Source: a virus. From it: a stretch of DNA of 21,331 bases. Positions within the stretch are counted from its first letter, which is position 1; the number at the start of each line of letters is the position of its first letter. The notes beneath the pieces were generated by a model. That model was not told where the DNA came from, did no database searches, and worked only from the letters and a program-made list of their open reading frames with translations. The position numbers and the translations under genes are program-made. Below are positions 5,364 through 12,915 of this stretch, piece by piece. The stretch covers positions 1 through 21,331 of IMG/VR virus record IMGVR_UViG_3300017771_000141. One strand, written 5' to 3'.

Positions 5364-6851
5364 TTGTCAAAAATTTTAGTAGGGCTATATATATGTAGAC
5401 ATGATGCAAACATGTGTACATTTGATGGAAAAAATTTTAAATACTTACAATTAGAGAGATACTTTAATGTTAAGCACTATTCTAATCCCAATCTTTTTGA
5501 ATGGAAAAAAATTTTAAAAGATGTATTTCATTATGATACATCTGATATTAAAGCCATAGGTATCTCCTTAAACAATAATTATAATGGCAACTATCATCAA
5601 AACAAAAGCGATGTTGTTGAACAAAAAAATATTTTTAATTTAGACATACCTACCTTTAATGTTGATCATCATTATGCACATGCATTATCTTCTTTAAATA
5701 AAACTAAAAATCATTTTGTATCTGACTGTCAGGGTAATCATAGAAGATGGATATCTGTACTACATGATAAAGAAATTATAGACACAAAACACGATCCTAT
5801 AGATGGTAAGTCTTTTGGTTTAGCTTTGGATGAAATGGGTTTTTTCATGGGGGTAGGACCTGCTTATCATTTTGATAATGCAGGTAAAATCATGGCTTTC
5901 AATGGCTACGGTGAACTTAATCAAACCTATCTTAATTTTATGAATAAGTATGGATTAGAACATTCTCATATAACACTTGAATACAATAACTTAGAGAATG
6001 TATTAAATAAATTTTTGACTCCAAAAGATACATGGGATTTTGTTAAAACCTTTCATTATAGATACTCTAATTTATTTAAAGACTATTTGTCAAATTTTTT
6101 TAAAAATGATGATAGCTTCACATATTCAGGTGGTGTAATGCAAAACATTGTTATCAATACCAAATTAAGAGAAAAGTTTTCAAACATTGAAATTAATCCT
6201 GTCGGATATGATGGAGGACTATCGATAGGAGCTCTTGAAGCAGTAAGACAAATATACGATTATCCTCCAATTGAAATATCTAATTATCCTTTTATTCAAG
6301 AAGACGAGAGCCCTGAAGACCCTACACAAGATACAATAAATAAAACTGCTGAACTATTGGCACAAGGTAAAGTTATAATGTGGTATCAAGGTAAGGGAGA
6401 GGCTGGTCCAAGAGCCTTAGGTAATAGATCAATATTGGTAAATCCAAATGTTAGATACGCAAAAGAAATGGTTAATCAAAAAGTAAAAAAAAGAGAATGG
6501 TATAGACCTTATGGGGCTAGTGTAAAATTAGATAAGTATAAAGATTATTTTAAATTGGATTGGGAGAGCCCATATATGTTATATCAGGCTCACTGTCTTG
6601 ATCCTTTTAATTTGCAGTCAATTACTCATGCAGATGGCACTTGTAGAATACAAACGGTTTCATCTGATAATAAAATATTTTATAGTTTATTAGATAGTTT
6701 TGATAAAATTACAGGTTTTCCAATATTATTAAATACTTCTATGAATTTACCTGGATATCCAATAACAGGAAGTTTTGAGGTTACCAAAAAAATGTTTGAC
6801 AATTCTCAATGTGACGCTTTAATATTAGGCAATAATATATTTACAAAATAG
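5364..6851 (+). CDS. O-carbamoyltransferase, NodU/CmcH family
   Basis: These enzymes move the carbamoyl group of carbamoyl phosphate, through an adenylated intermediate, to a hydroxyl of a sugar, antibiotic or other acceptor. The N-terminal kinase-like domain has DHHYAHALSS (about residues 101-110) and SGGVMQNIVIN (255-265). The C-terminal YrdC-like domain has GPRALGNRSIL (348-358), VKKREWYRPYGASV, THADGTCRIQTV (421-432) and LNTSMNLPGYPI (456-467). All hallmark blocks are present, so the enzyme should be active. It is 495 residues, slightly shorter than typical NodU. The start is TTG 5364, one base after the previous TAG, with no strong ribosome site. It lies between two tail genes. The acceptor is unknown: glycan, fibre, metabolite or hydroxymethylated base all remain possible. 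Confidence 0.92.
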   Translation: MSKILVGLYICRHDANMCTFDGKNFKYLQLERYFNVKHYSNPNLFEWKKILKDVFHYDTSDIKAIGISLNNNYNGNYHQNKSDVVEQKNIFNLDIPTFNVDHHYAHALSSLNKTKNHFVSDCQGNHRRWISVLHDKEIIDTKHDPIDGKSFGLALDEMGFFMGVGPAYHFDNAGKIMAFNGYGELNQTYLNFMNKYGLEHSHITLEYNNLENVLNKFLTPKDTWDFVKTFHYRYSNLFKDYLSNFFKNDDSFTYSGGVMQNIVINTKLREKFSNIEINPVGYDGGLSIGALEAVRQIYDYPPIEISNYPFIQEDESPEDPTQDTINKTAELLAQGKVIMWYQGKGEAGPRALGNRSILVNPNVRYAKEMVNQKVKKREWYRPYGASVKLDKYKDYFKLDWESPYMLYQAHCLDPFNLQSITHADGTCRIQTVSSDNKIFYSLLDSFDKITGFPILLNTSMNLPGYPITGSFEVTKKMFDNSQCDALILGNNIFTK

Positions 6852-6866
6852 AGTTGAATATAAGGT

Positions 6867-6884
6867 TAAAATATATATATTTTA
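6867..6884. repeat. Perfect 18-bp AT palindrome between genes
   Basis: TAAAATATATATATTTTA reads identically on both strands and fills the centre of the 46-base gap between the carbamoyltransferase and the tail fibre gene. It could form a weak hairpin or be a protein-binding or promoter-like site. There is no GC stem, so it is not a classical terminator. Confidence 0.55.
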
Positions 6885-6897
6885 GTGAGGTTTAAAC

Positions 6898-8223
6898 ATG
6901 TCAAGTAATTATTCAGATAGACTTAAATTAGAGTTAATGGCAACAGGTGCCAACGCTAATACTTGGGGCACAAATACTAATAATAACTTAGATGTAATTG
7001 ACGCTTTCGTGTCAGGTTATCTTTCAAAGTCAGTTGCAGGATCAGCTAACATTACACTTTCTACAGCAAATGCTTCAGATACAGCAGAATCATCAAATAG
7101 AACAATAGAATTAACAGGTGCCTTAACAGGCGACATTGTTGTATTTATTCCTGCCGCAGAAAGTAAATATTCTTTTTTTAACAATACATCAGGTTCTCAA
7201 ACTCTAACAATTGCAGCAACAGGGCATACTGCAAATGGTATTGCTATTGCTCAAGGTGCAAAAACCACAGTGTTCTGTGATGGTGCATCAAACTTTAACG
7301 TAGAAATTCTTTCTTCCACAGATGCAGGAGCATTAGGCTCAGGTACTTTAGCAGATGCTAGATTTCCTGCAACCTTACCAGCAGTAAGTGGAGCAAATTT
7401 AACAAATTTAGACGCAGCAGATTTAGCATCAGGAACAATTCCTGACGCAAGATTTCCTGCAACCTTACCAGCACTTAATGGATCTGCACTTACAAATTTA
7501 GATGGAGATGACATTGCAACAGGAACAGTAGCAATCGATAGATTACCTACAATAACAACTGCTAAGGGTGGTACAGGATTAACTTCACTAGGATCAGCAG
7601 GACAAGTTCTTAGCGTTACAGCACCAGGTGCGGCTTTAGAATTTGCTGATGCAGGTGGTGGAGCAGTAGGTAACGTAACATCTATAACCCAACTTACAGG
7701 ATCAGGTAATATTTCGACTAGAGCAGATACTTTATTTGCTATCGCAATTGCTGTTGGTGGTGGCGGATCAGGTGGCTGTGGTGGACACGGTTTTGGTCAA
7801 GGGCAAGGACAGCCCGGTGGTTCAACTTCAGGGTTGGGCATGACAGGTGCCGCAGGATCACAAGGTGCCGCAGGTTTTCCAAATCCAGGATCAAACGGTG
7901 GAGCAGGTGGATCAGGTGGTGGTATGCTAGGTGGTGCTCCAGGAAATAATGGCTCTCCAGGTATCGGTGGTAATAGTGGTGGATCAGGAGGAACAAATCC
8001 TTTCTCTCCATTAGGCAACGGTGGAACAGGTGATCCAGGATCTAGTGAGAATGGTGGTGGTGGTGGAGCAGGTGGTGCTTTCAGTGATATCACAGGACCT
8101 TTCACAAGGGGTGCAACAGTTTCAGTAACAGTAGGAGCAGGTGGTATTGGCAGACCAGGAAATAGAGGATCAGGTCAACCGGGAACTGCAGGAATGTTTA
8201 GATATGCGGAGTATTATACATAA
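6898..8223 (+). CDS. Tail fibre with glycine-rich receptor-binding tip (441 aa)
   Basis: GAGG at 6887-6890 lies seven bases before the ATG. The N-terminal part has LKLELMATGANANTWGTNTN (about residues 9-28), a widespread marine phage tail-protein start, followed by a beta-rich region (SSNRTIELTGAL, VFIPAAESKYSFFNNTSGSQ). Residues 151-210 are a 30-residue tandem duplication. TTAKGGTGLTSLGSAGQVLS at about 220-239 is a common fibre shaft element. Residues 286-430 are glycine-rich with one cysteine near 294, ending in VSVTVGAGG-G. This resembles the Gly-rich domain at phage fibre tips, where polyglycine loops contact the receptor. It probably decides host binding. The stop forms TAATG with the chaperone gene. 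Confidence 0.82.
   Translation: MSSNYSDRLKLELMATGANANTWGTNTNNNLDVIDAFVSGYLSKSVAGSANITLSTANASDTAESSNRTIELTGALTGDIVVFIPAAESKYSFFNNTSGSQTLTIAATGHTANGIAIAQGAKTTVFCDGASNFNVEILSSTDAGALGSGTLADARFPATLPAVSGANLTNLDAADLASGTIPDARFPATLPALNGSALTNLDGDDIATGTVAIDRLPTITTAKGGTGLTSLGSAGQVLSVTAPGAALEFADAGGGAVGNVTSITQLTGSGNISTRADTLFAIAIAVGGGGSGGCGGHGFGQGQGQPGGSTSGLGMTGAAGSQGAAGFPNPGSNGGAGGSGGGMLGGAPGNNGSPGIGGNSGGSGGTNPFSPLGNGGTGDPGSSENGGGGGAGGAFSDITGPFTRGATVSVTVGAGGIGRPGNRGSGQPGTAGMFRYAEYYT
7348..7527 (+). repeat. Tandem 90-bp repeat in tail fibre gene
   Basis: Residues 151-180 and 181-210 of the fibre are two copies of a DARFPATLPA-(V/L)xGxxLTNLDxxD-(L/I)A(S/T)GT unit. The DNA copies are 7348-7437 and 7438-7527 and share the stretch GATTTCCTGCAACCTTACCA. 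This suggests shaft growth by duplication. Confidence 0.8.
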
Positions 8224-8570
8224 TGGCTAAGTGGTGTAAGATTAATGATATTAAAGTAGTAGAAGTTTCTGACACAGAGGTTGTAGGTTGGCATGAAACA
8301 ACAAATGACAGTGTTGTACAGGGTTGGTGGTTTCAAAATGGTGATGTTGCTAACTCATATACTTATGGCATCGATGATTTAAGAAAAGCTAGAGACTTAG
8401 AATTATCAGCTTGTGATTGGACACAATTAGCTGACTCACCTTTAACAGATTCAAAGAAAGCAGAATGGGCAACATATAGACAGGCATTGAGAGATTTTCC
8501 TGCAAGTAACACAACATTTACTGTAACCTTAGATGGTTCAGATACAGCATGGCCTACTAAACCTTCCTAG
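8223..8570 (+). CDS. Phage tail assembly chaperone-like protein
   Basis: The C-terminal half, RKARDLELSACDWTQLADSP followed by LT-SKKAEWATYRQALRDFP (about residues 55-96), is the signature of the Phage_tail_APC (tail assembly chaperone) family. That family is commonly encoded just after fibre genes and assists fibre folding or attachment. The N-terminal half is a small beta-rich domain (KWCKINDIKVVEVSDTEVVG). Length (115 residues) and position after the fibre agree. The start overlaps the fibre stop as TAATG, and its own TAG overlaps the GTG start of the first oxygenase as TAGTG. Translation could therefore flow from fibre to chaperone to oxygenase. Confidence 0.8.
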   Translation: MAKWCKINDIKVVEVSDTEVVGWHETTNDSVVQGWWFQNGDVANSYTYGIDDLRKARDLELSACDWTQLADSPLTDSKKAEWATYRQALRDFPASNTTFTVTLDGSDTAWPTKPS

Positions 8571-9178
8571 TGTTTTTAGAAAATAATTATTGGTTCTACG
8601 ACAGAGCACTTAATCCAAAAGTGTGCCAACAAATAATTCAGTATGGTAATTCTTTAAAAGAAAATGTCGGTGTTACATCTGATACAAGTGAAGGCACTGA
8701 GGAAAATAAACAGAAATTAGCAAAAATTAGAGATTCTAGAATAGCTTGGATTCCACAACTAAGATGGCTTAATATTTGGTTTTGGAATTGTGCTATGGAT
8801 GCAAACAAATTTGCAGATTGGAATTTCAATATTGATACATCCGAACAGTATCAATTTACAAAATATAAAGAAGGTCATTTTTATGGTTGGCATCAAGATT
8901 GTGGACCTGATACCATTGGAGATGGTTTACAAAGAAAATTATCTTTAGTTTGCACGTTAACTGACTCTTCTGAGTATGAAGGTGGACAATTAGAAATATG
9001 TAATCCACAAATGTCTCCCATTAAAAAGTTGGAAGATAAAACAGATAGTGAAGAAAAATGGTTTAATCAAGGAACTATAATTGTTTTTCCTAGTCATATG
9101 TGGCATCAAGTAAAAAAAGTCACTCAGGGGACTAGATATTCTTTAGTAACATGGTTTAGAGGAAAGGATTTTGAATGA
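8570..9178 (+). CDS. 2OG-Fe(II) oxygenase, PKHD/PiuC-type (oxygenase 1)
   Basis: A dioxygenase that should couple decarboxylation of 2-oxoglutarate to hydroxylation of a substrate. The double-stranded beta-helix iron site is complete: H108-x-D110 in FYGWHQDCG, distal H179 in FPSHMWHQV, and R189 in TRYSLVTWFRG for 2-oxoglutarate. GTIIVFPSHMWHQVKKVTQG is a classical PKHD-type block, as in PiuC/YbiX proteins. At 202 residues it is a near-full-length single domain. Start GTG 8570 overlaps the chaperone stop, and the stop overlaps the next ATG as ATGA. The substrate is unknown. Adjacency to fibre and chaperone makes the fibre one candidate, by inference only. Confidence 0.9.
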   Translation: MFLENNYWFYDRALNPKVCQQIIQYGNSLKENVGVTSDTSEGTEENKQKLAKIRDSRIAWIPQLRWLNIWFWNCAMDANKFADWNFNIDTSEQYQFTKYKEGHFYGWHQDCGPDTIGDGLQRKLSLVCTLTDSSEYEGGQLEICNPQMSPIKKLEDKTDSEEKWFNQGTIIVFPSHMWHQVKKVTQGTRYSLVTWFRGKDFE

Positions 9179-9828
9179 GCAAATTTGAACAAGATAATTA
9201 CATTATAATAAACAAAGCTATTAGTGAGGAGATAGCTAGTTTTGTATGTGAATATTTTAATATGAAAATGAAAGTCACAGCAAAAATGTTTGAGAGTGGA
9301 ATGATATCACCTTATGAGGAAAACTACGGAGTGTTTGATGATGGCCAAGTTCCAGGTGCTTTTTCTGCTTATGCAGATATAGCCATGGAAGTTTTACTCA
9401 ACGCCTTACATCCTTTAATGGAAAAAGAAACAGGTATTAAATTAACACCTAATTATTCTTATGCTCGTGTGTATTTAAAAGGTCAAAAATTACCAAGGCA
9501 TAAAGACAGATTTGCATGTGAAATATCTACCACTCTTAATTTAGGGGGAGATTCATGGCCAATTTATTTAGAGCCTGATGAAACAAAGGGCACAGATGAT
9601 GGTACTAAATATATTTCTGAAGATACTAAAGGTATTAAGGTAGATTTAGGACCTGGTGATATGTTGATATATAAAGGCAACTTATTAGAGCATTGGAGAG
9701 AGCCTTTAGAAGGAGACAGGTGCTCACAAGTATTTCTTCATTATAATAGAGCTGATCAAAAAGAACCACCATTTGATGGAAGAGATTTTTTAGGTTTACC
9801 AAGTTGTTTCGTATTAGGCAAAAAATAA
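9175..9828 (+). CDS. 2OG-Fe(II) oxygenase (oxygenase 2)
   Basis: The iron ligands are H109-x-D111 in LPRHKDRFACE and distal H173 in LLEHWREPL. A basic residue for 2-oxoglutarate is probably R175 or R182 in the WREPLEGDRCSQVFLHYN block. LNLGGDSWPIYLEPDE and LGPGDMLIYKGNLLEHWRE are characteristic of a group of small oxygenases common in cyanophages and marine bacteria. No extra domain is present in the 217 residues. GGAAAGG about 7 bases upstream and the ATGA overlap with oxygenase 1 fix the start. The sequence is clearly divergent from oxygenase 1, so the pair is not a recent duplication. The substrate is unknown. Confidence 0.88.
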   Translation: MSKFEQDNYIIINKAISEEIASFVCEYFNMKMKVTAKMFESGMISPYEENYGVFDDGQVPGAFSAYADIAMEVLLNALHPLMEKETGIKLTPNYSYARVYLKGQKLPRHKDRFACEISTTLNLGGDSWPIYLEPDETKGTDDGTKYISEDTKGIKVDLGPGDMLIYKGNLLEHWREPLEGDRCSQVFLHYNRADQKEPPFDGRDFLGLPSCFVLGKK

Positions 9829-10511
9829 AATTTTATAGTAAGCATTTTTCTCTTTTAGAAAAACCTATACCTTCCAAGAAGAAAGTGCCTCTGTGGTATA
9901 AGAAAATGCAAAATTTTCCAATGGGTAAAAAAGAAAGTGGATCTGTTAAAAGATGTGTTCCTTTTTTGGATGCTCTGACATCAGGATATTATATTGTAAA
10001 CAACTTTGAAGTATTAATAACATGGCGTGAACCTGGTGTTTTAGATATAAGATACAATCAAAATTTAGAAAAAGGAGAGGCTTATGAACTTGACTCAGGT
10101 ATTAAAACTCATTTGGCTTGGCAAGTGAATGATGATTTTTATAATGACAATGAAATAAAACATCCTTTAAAATTTGATAATCCGTGGAGAATAGAAACTC
10201 CTAAGGGATATAGTTGTATGTTTTTGAACCCTCCAAATAATCCATCACCTTTTAGATTAGCAGAAGGTGTTGTTGATACAGATCAATACAAAATGAATAT
10301 TAATTTTCCCTTCCTTTTAAAAGGATTTGAAAAAGAAGTATCAATACCTGTTGGCTTACCTATAGTATGGGTAGTGCCTTTTAAAAGAGAGTCATGGCAA
10401 ATGGAGACACATGATCATGATTTAGAATCAAAGGATTATCATACAAATTTTTTTAAAGAGTTTGCTGATAATTATAGAAATAAAATATGGAGTAAAAAAG
10501 AATATGATTAA
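9804..10511 (+). CDS. DUF6065-like protein (235 aa)
   Basis: The order of motifs is PIPSKKKVPLWYKKM, CVPFLDALTSGYYI (about residues 51-64), FDNPWRIETPKGYSCMFLNP (about 123-142), GVVDTDQYKMNINFPF and IPVGLPIVWVVPFKRESW. This recalls DUF6065-type proteins, whose core reads PWI-TPPGW, then a VETDW block and a GEPF-P block. The family call is from memory. No metal triad is obvious, and the fold could be a jelly roll. The frame's first start is TTG 9804, overlapping oxygenase 2 by 25 bases with no ribosome site, so the true start is uncertain. It sits between an oxygenase and a glycosyltransferase, which hints at a role in the same modification pathway. Confidence 0.65.
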   Translation: MFRIRQKIKFYSKHFSLLEKPIPSKKKVPLWYKKMQNFPMGKKESGSVKRCVPFLDALTSGYYIVNNFEVLITWREPGVLDIRYNQNLEKGEAYELDSGIKTHLAWQVNDDFYNDNEIKHPLKFDNPWRIETPKGYSCMFLNPPNNPSPFRLAEGVVDTDQYKMNINFPFLLKGFEKEVSIPVGLPIVWVVPFKRESWQMETHDHDLESKDYHTNFFKEFADNYRNKIWSKKEYD

Positions 10512-11325
10512 ACCTGAAGAACTAAAAGAAAAAAACTTTAAAATATTTTTAGGAATGCCTATGTATGGTGGAATGTTATCTGAAGCTACATTACACGGTT
10601 TATTGGAACTACAACAATGGTCGATGTCAAAAGAAAAAGATGTTCAAATGAGAATACAGACCATGGGTAATGAAAGCTTAATAACTAGAGCAAGAAATAC
10701 ACTTGTGTCAATGATGATGGATGCACAAGATTATGTTGCAACTCATTTACTTTTTATAGATGCAGATATTGGATTTAATTGGAGAAATGTTGAGAGACTG
10801 ATTTGTGCTGATAAAGACATTGCTTGTGGAGTATATCCTAGAAAACATTTACATTTGGAAAAGGCTAGTAAATGGATTCAAGAAGATCCTAATATAAGTC
10901 CTGATGACCTAGAGGCTAGAATACTAGGTTATAATATTAACTTTGATGATCCTAAAAATATAAGAGGAGAGAATGGATTTTTCAAAGTACAAGAAGCCGC
11001 TACAGGAATGATGTTAGTAAAAAGAGAAGTCATAAGAAAAATGATGAAAGCTTATCCTGAGAGAAAGTATGAGTCTGATCAAATTGTAAACGGTGGCTCT
11101 TATAAGTCAGATAATTGTTATGATTTGTTTGCAGTTGGTCCTTACGAAACTTTAGGTCAAAAAAGATACTTATCAGAGGACTATTACTTTTCGAGATTAT
11201 GGCAAGAACTTGGTGGAGAAATTTGGGCAGATTTAGCAAGTCCATTAACTCATTTTGGAAATAGAGCATTTAAAGGGCATGTTGGTACTTTAGTAGCAAA
11301 AGCAGATGATCAAAATAATAAATAA
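10504..11325 (+). CDS. GT-A-type glycosyltransferase-like protein
   Basis: ATG 10504, with GGAG at 10489-10492, is preferred to an upstream start at 10462 that would lie deep in the previous gene. Residues 58-66 (SLITRARNT) and HLLFIDADIGF, with D86-x-D88, form the nucleotide-sugar and metal-binding DxD element of a GT-A fold. AATGMMLVKREVI (about 165-177) and YLSEDYYFSRLWQELGGEIW, with E225-D226, then ASPLTHFG with H250, follow as in acceptor-side and metal-binding parts of phage GT-A enzymes. The product is 273 residues, soluble, with no membrane anchor. It should transfer a sugar from a nucleotide sugar. The acceptor could be a hydroxyl made by a neighbouring oxygenase, a fibre residue or a base; none is proven. 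Confidence 0.75.
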   Translation: MIKPEELKEKNFKIFLGMPMYGGMLSEATLHGLLELQQWSMSKEKDVQMRIQTMGNESLITRARNTLVSMMMDAQDYVATHLLFIDADIGFNWRNVERLICADKDIACGVYPRKHLHLEKASKWIQEDPNISPDDLEARILGYNINFDDPKNIRGENGFFKVQEAATGMMLVKREVIRKMMKAYPERKYESDQIVNGGSYKSDNCYDLFAVGPYETLGQKRYLSEDYYFSRLWQELGGEIWADLASPLTHFGNRAFKGHVGTLVAKADDQNNK

Positions 11326-11815
11326 TTTTTTTAGTGTATACAGTAGAGATTACTATTTATTTGCAAAACAACTTACTTTTCATGAGTCATCGGATTATAA
11401 AAATCTCATGGGATTTACTAGTAAGTATGTAGATTTTCCAGGGAGAAGAACTTTACAGCTAAGCAAAGAGTCACCTTTTTTTTATCTAAATATTGTAAAC
11501 AATGTTTATGATAAGTTTGGCATAAAGTTAGATGATCAAGCAGGAGTATATTGTCATGTTAGATTTCAAGATGATAGAGATGATTGGATACACACTGATA
11601 GAGGAAAAACAATATTAGTATTTTTATCTGAAACTAATTTAGAGTCAGGAACGTGTTTTTTTGATAATAATGAGAATCTTACTGATAATATAAGTTTTAT
11701 ACACAATAGAGCTGTAATGTTTGATGGTAACATAAAACACATGTCAAAAAAAAATTATGGATCTTCGGTAGAAGATGGAAGAATGACAATTAATATATTT
11801 ATTGAAAATGCTTAA
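11306..11815 (+). CDS. 2OG-Fe(II) oxygenase (oxygenase 3)
   Basis: Ligands H96-x-D98 (DWIHTDRGKT), distal H145 (GNIKHMSKKN) and R159 (EDGRMTINIF) complete the 2-oxoglutarate/iron site in a 169-residue single domain. ILVFLSETNLESGTCFF is a typical strand-loop-strand of the superfamily, and the NRAVMFDGNIKH block precedes the distal histidine as expected. The ATG overlaps the glycosyltransferase stop by 20 bases, so the two are probably translated together. The arrangement resembles oxygenases I know from cyanophages and DUF6445-type proteins. The substrate is unknown. Confidence 0.88.
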   Translation: MIKIINNFFSVYSRDYYLFAKQLTFHESSDYKNLMGFTSKYVDFPGRRTLQLSKESPFFYLNIVNNVYDKFGIKLDDQAGVYCHVRFQDDRDDWIHTDRGKTILVFLSETNLESGTCFFDNNENLTDNISFIHNRAVMFDGNIKHMSKKNYGSSVEDGRMTINIFIENA

Positions 11816-12347
11816 TTCTATCAAAGAAGGATCTATATTATTAAAGCCACAATTTTTACCGTTAGAGGTTTACAACTCCACACTTAATTTATTCAATAAT
11901 AATAAATTTTATGCAACATACCAACCTACAGAAATATTCTATGGCAATAGATTACAGGCATATCCTTGTTATCAATATGTACTTAAAGAAAATGAAAATA
12001 TAATATTTGAAAAATTGTTATCTGATTATTTAGACACCCCTGTTGATGTCTTAACTATTGCAAGAAAGATTGTAACATCAGAAATACAACAATCAAAATG
12101 CAACACAAAATATGGGTACATACATCAGGATTCTCATTGTGATTTAGCAGCAGTATTACCTTTTGATCAAACAATAGATGGAGGAACAGCTTTCTTTGAA
12201 AATATTTGGGATAAGTATCCTGACATAACCGTGGGAGCGTATCCCAATAGACTTGTTATATACAACTCACAAAGACCTCATGCACCATCACATGATTTCA
12301 CATTTGTAGAAAGAAAGGTTTTAGCCTTTATGATAAAGGTAAAATGA
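11808..12347 (+). CDS. 2OG-Fe(II) oxygenase, DUF6445-like (oxygenase 4)
   Basis: I chose ATG 11808 over an in-frame TTG at 11802; the start overlaps the previous stop by eight bases. Ligands are H106-x-D108 (YGYIHQDSHCDLAAVLPF), distal H158 (SQRPHAPSH) and R169 in VERKVLAFM. HQDSHCDLAAVL, then GGTAFFEN and YPNRLVIYNSQRPH, match DUF6445 proteins as I remember them; in proteobacteria those occur near tryptophan-halogenase-like and cupin genes. A halogenase and cupin-like genes are present about 6-9 kb downstream, so the association may be meaningful. The stop overlaps the next ATG as ATGA. The product is 179 residues with an unknown substrate. Confidence 0.85.
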   Translation: MLNSIKEGSILLKPQFLPLEVYNSTLNLFNNNKFYATYQPTEIFYGNRLQAYPCYQYVLKENENIIFEKLLSDYLDTPVDVLTIARKIVTSEIQQSKCNTKYGYIHQDSHCDLAAVLPFDQTIDGGTAFFENIWDKYPDITVGAYPNRLVIYNSQRPHAPSHDFTFVERKVLAFMIKVK

Positions 12348-12895
12348 AACTAGAAGTAATACAGTTTTCAATTCATAGTTTATATTCTGCCTATATTATA
12401 AGAGATTATTTATCTCAAGAAGAGTTGTACAAACTTGATAAGGTCCTTAGAGATAAAACAAAAATAGATGAGATGAATAAGTCTACCAATGTAAAAGGTA
12501 ATATGACCTCTTATTCTGCTTTACAGGACGTACAAGAGTGTGCAGATCTGATTAGCAAAGCAATCTTTACTATTGATTCAATAGTTAAATTAAGAAGTTC
12601 TCATGGAAGAGATAGCTTCATATATCGTGTGACTGATGCTTGGGGAATGAGACACAATACAAATGATTATTCTATAAATCATGCTCATTATCCGTCTCAT
12701 TGGTCTGCTGCTTTCTATACCACTGTGCCTGATCCTAAACCTATCATGAAGCTTATTGAATTTAATGATAAAGTGGAGCTAGACAATAATATGTTAGTTA
12801 TATTTCCTGCTATGGTAAATCACGAGGTATCTATTAATAAATCTGATAAAGAAAGAATATCAATGGCTTTCAACATTGATGTGGAAAAACAATAA
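12344..12895 (+). CDS. 2OG-Fe(II) oxygenase-like, HxH variant (oxygenase 5)
   Basis: This resembles the PF13759/TIGR02466 branch of 2OG-Fe(II) oxygenases. RVTDAWGMR (about 95-103) is the strand that reads SW in relatives. NHAHYPSHWSAAFYTTVPDP carries H113-x-H115 followed by Y-P, and the C-terminal block LVIFPAMVNHEVSINKSDKE plus RISMAFN has distal H160 and R171. The usual acidic ligand (HxD) is replaced by His, as in other members of this branch here. At 183 residues it is one domain. It is coupled to oxygenase 4 by ATGA and ends the first oxygenase run; a 20-base gap separates it from the hub gene. Activity and substrate are unproven. Confidence 0.78.
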   Translation: MKLEVIQFSIHSLYSAYIIRDYLSQEELYKLDKVLRDKTKIDEMNKSTNVKGNMTSYSALQDVQECADLISKAIFTIDSIVKLRSSHGRDSFIYRVTDAWGMRHNTNDYSINHAHYPSHWSAAFYTTVPDPKPIMKLIEFNDKVELDNNMLVIFPAMVNHEVSINKSDKERISMAFNIDVEKQ

Positions 12896-12915
12896 AACTG
12901 TAGTATATTAGACAA

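Noticed and set aside
7797-8105. Proline-rich ORF on the minus strand
   Set aside because: It is the complement of the glycine codons (GGT/GGA) in the fibre tip, with no ribosome site and no family pattern.
7756-8187. Collagen-like domain in the fibre
   Set aside because: Glycine is frequent but does not recur strictly every third residue; the pattern fits a polyglycine-loop domain better.
6898-8223. Diversity-generating retroelement acting on the fibre
   Set aside because: No reverse transcriptase gene, template repeat or adenine-biased variable repeat was seen in the window.
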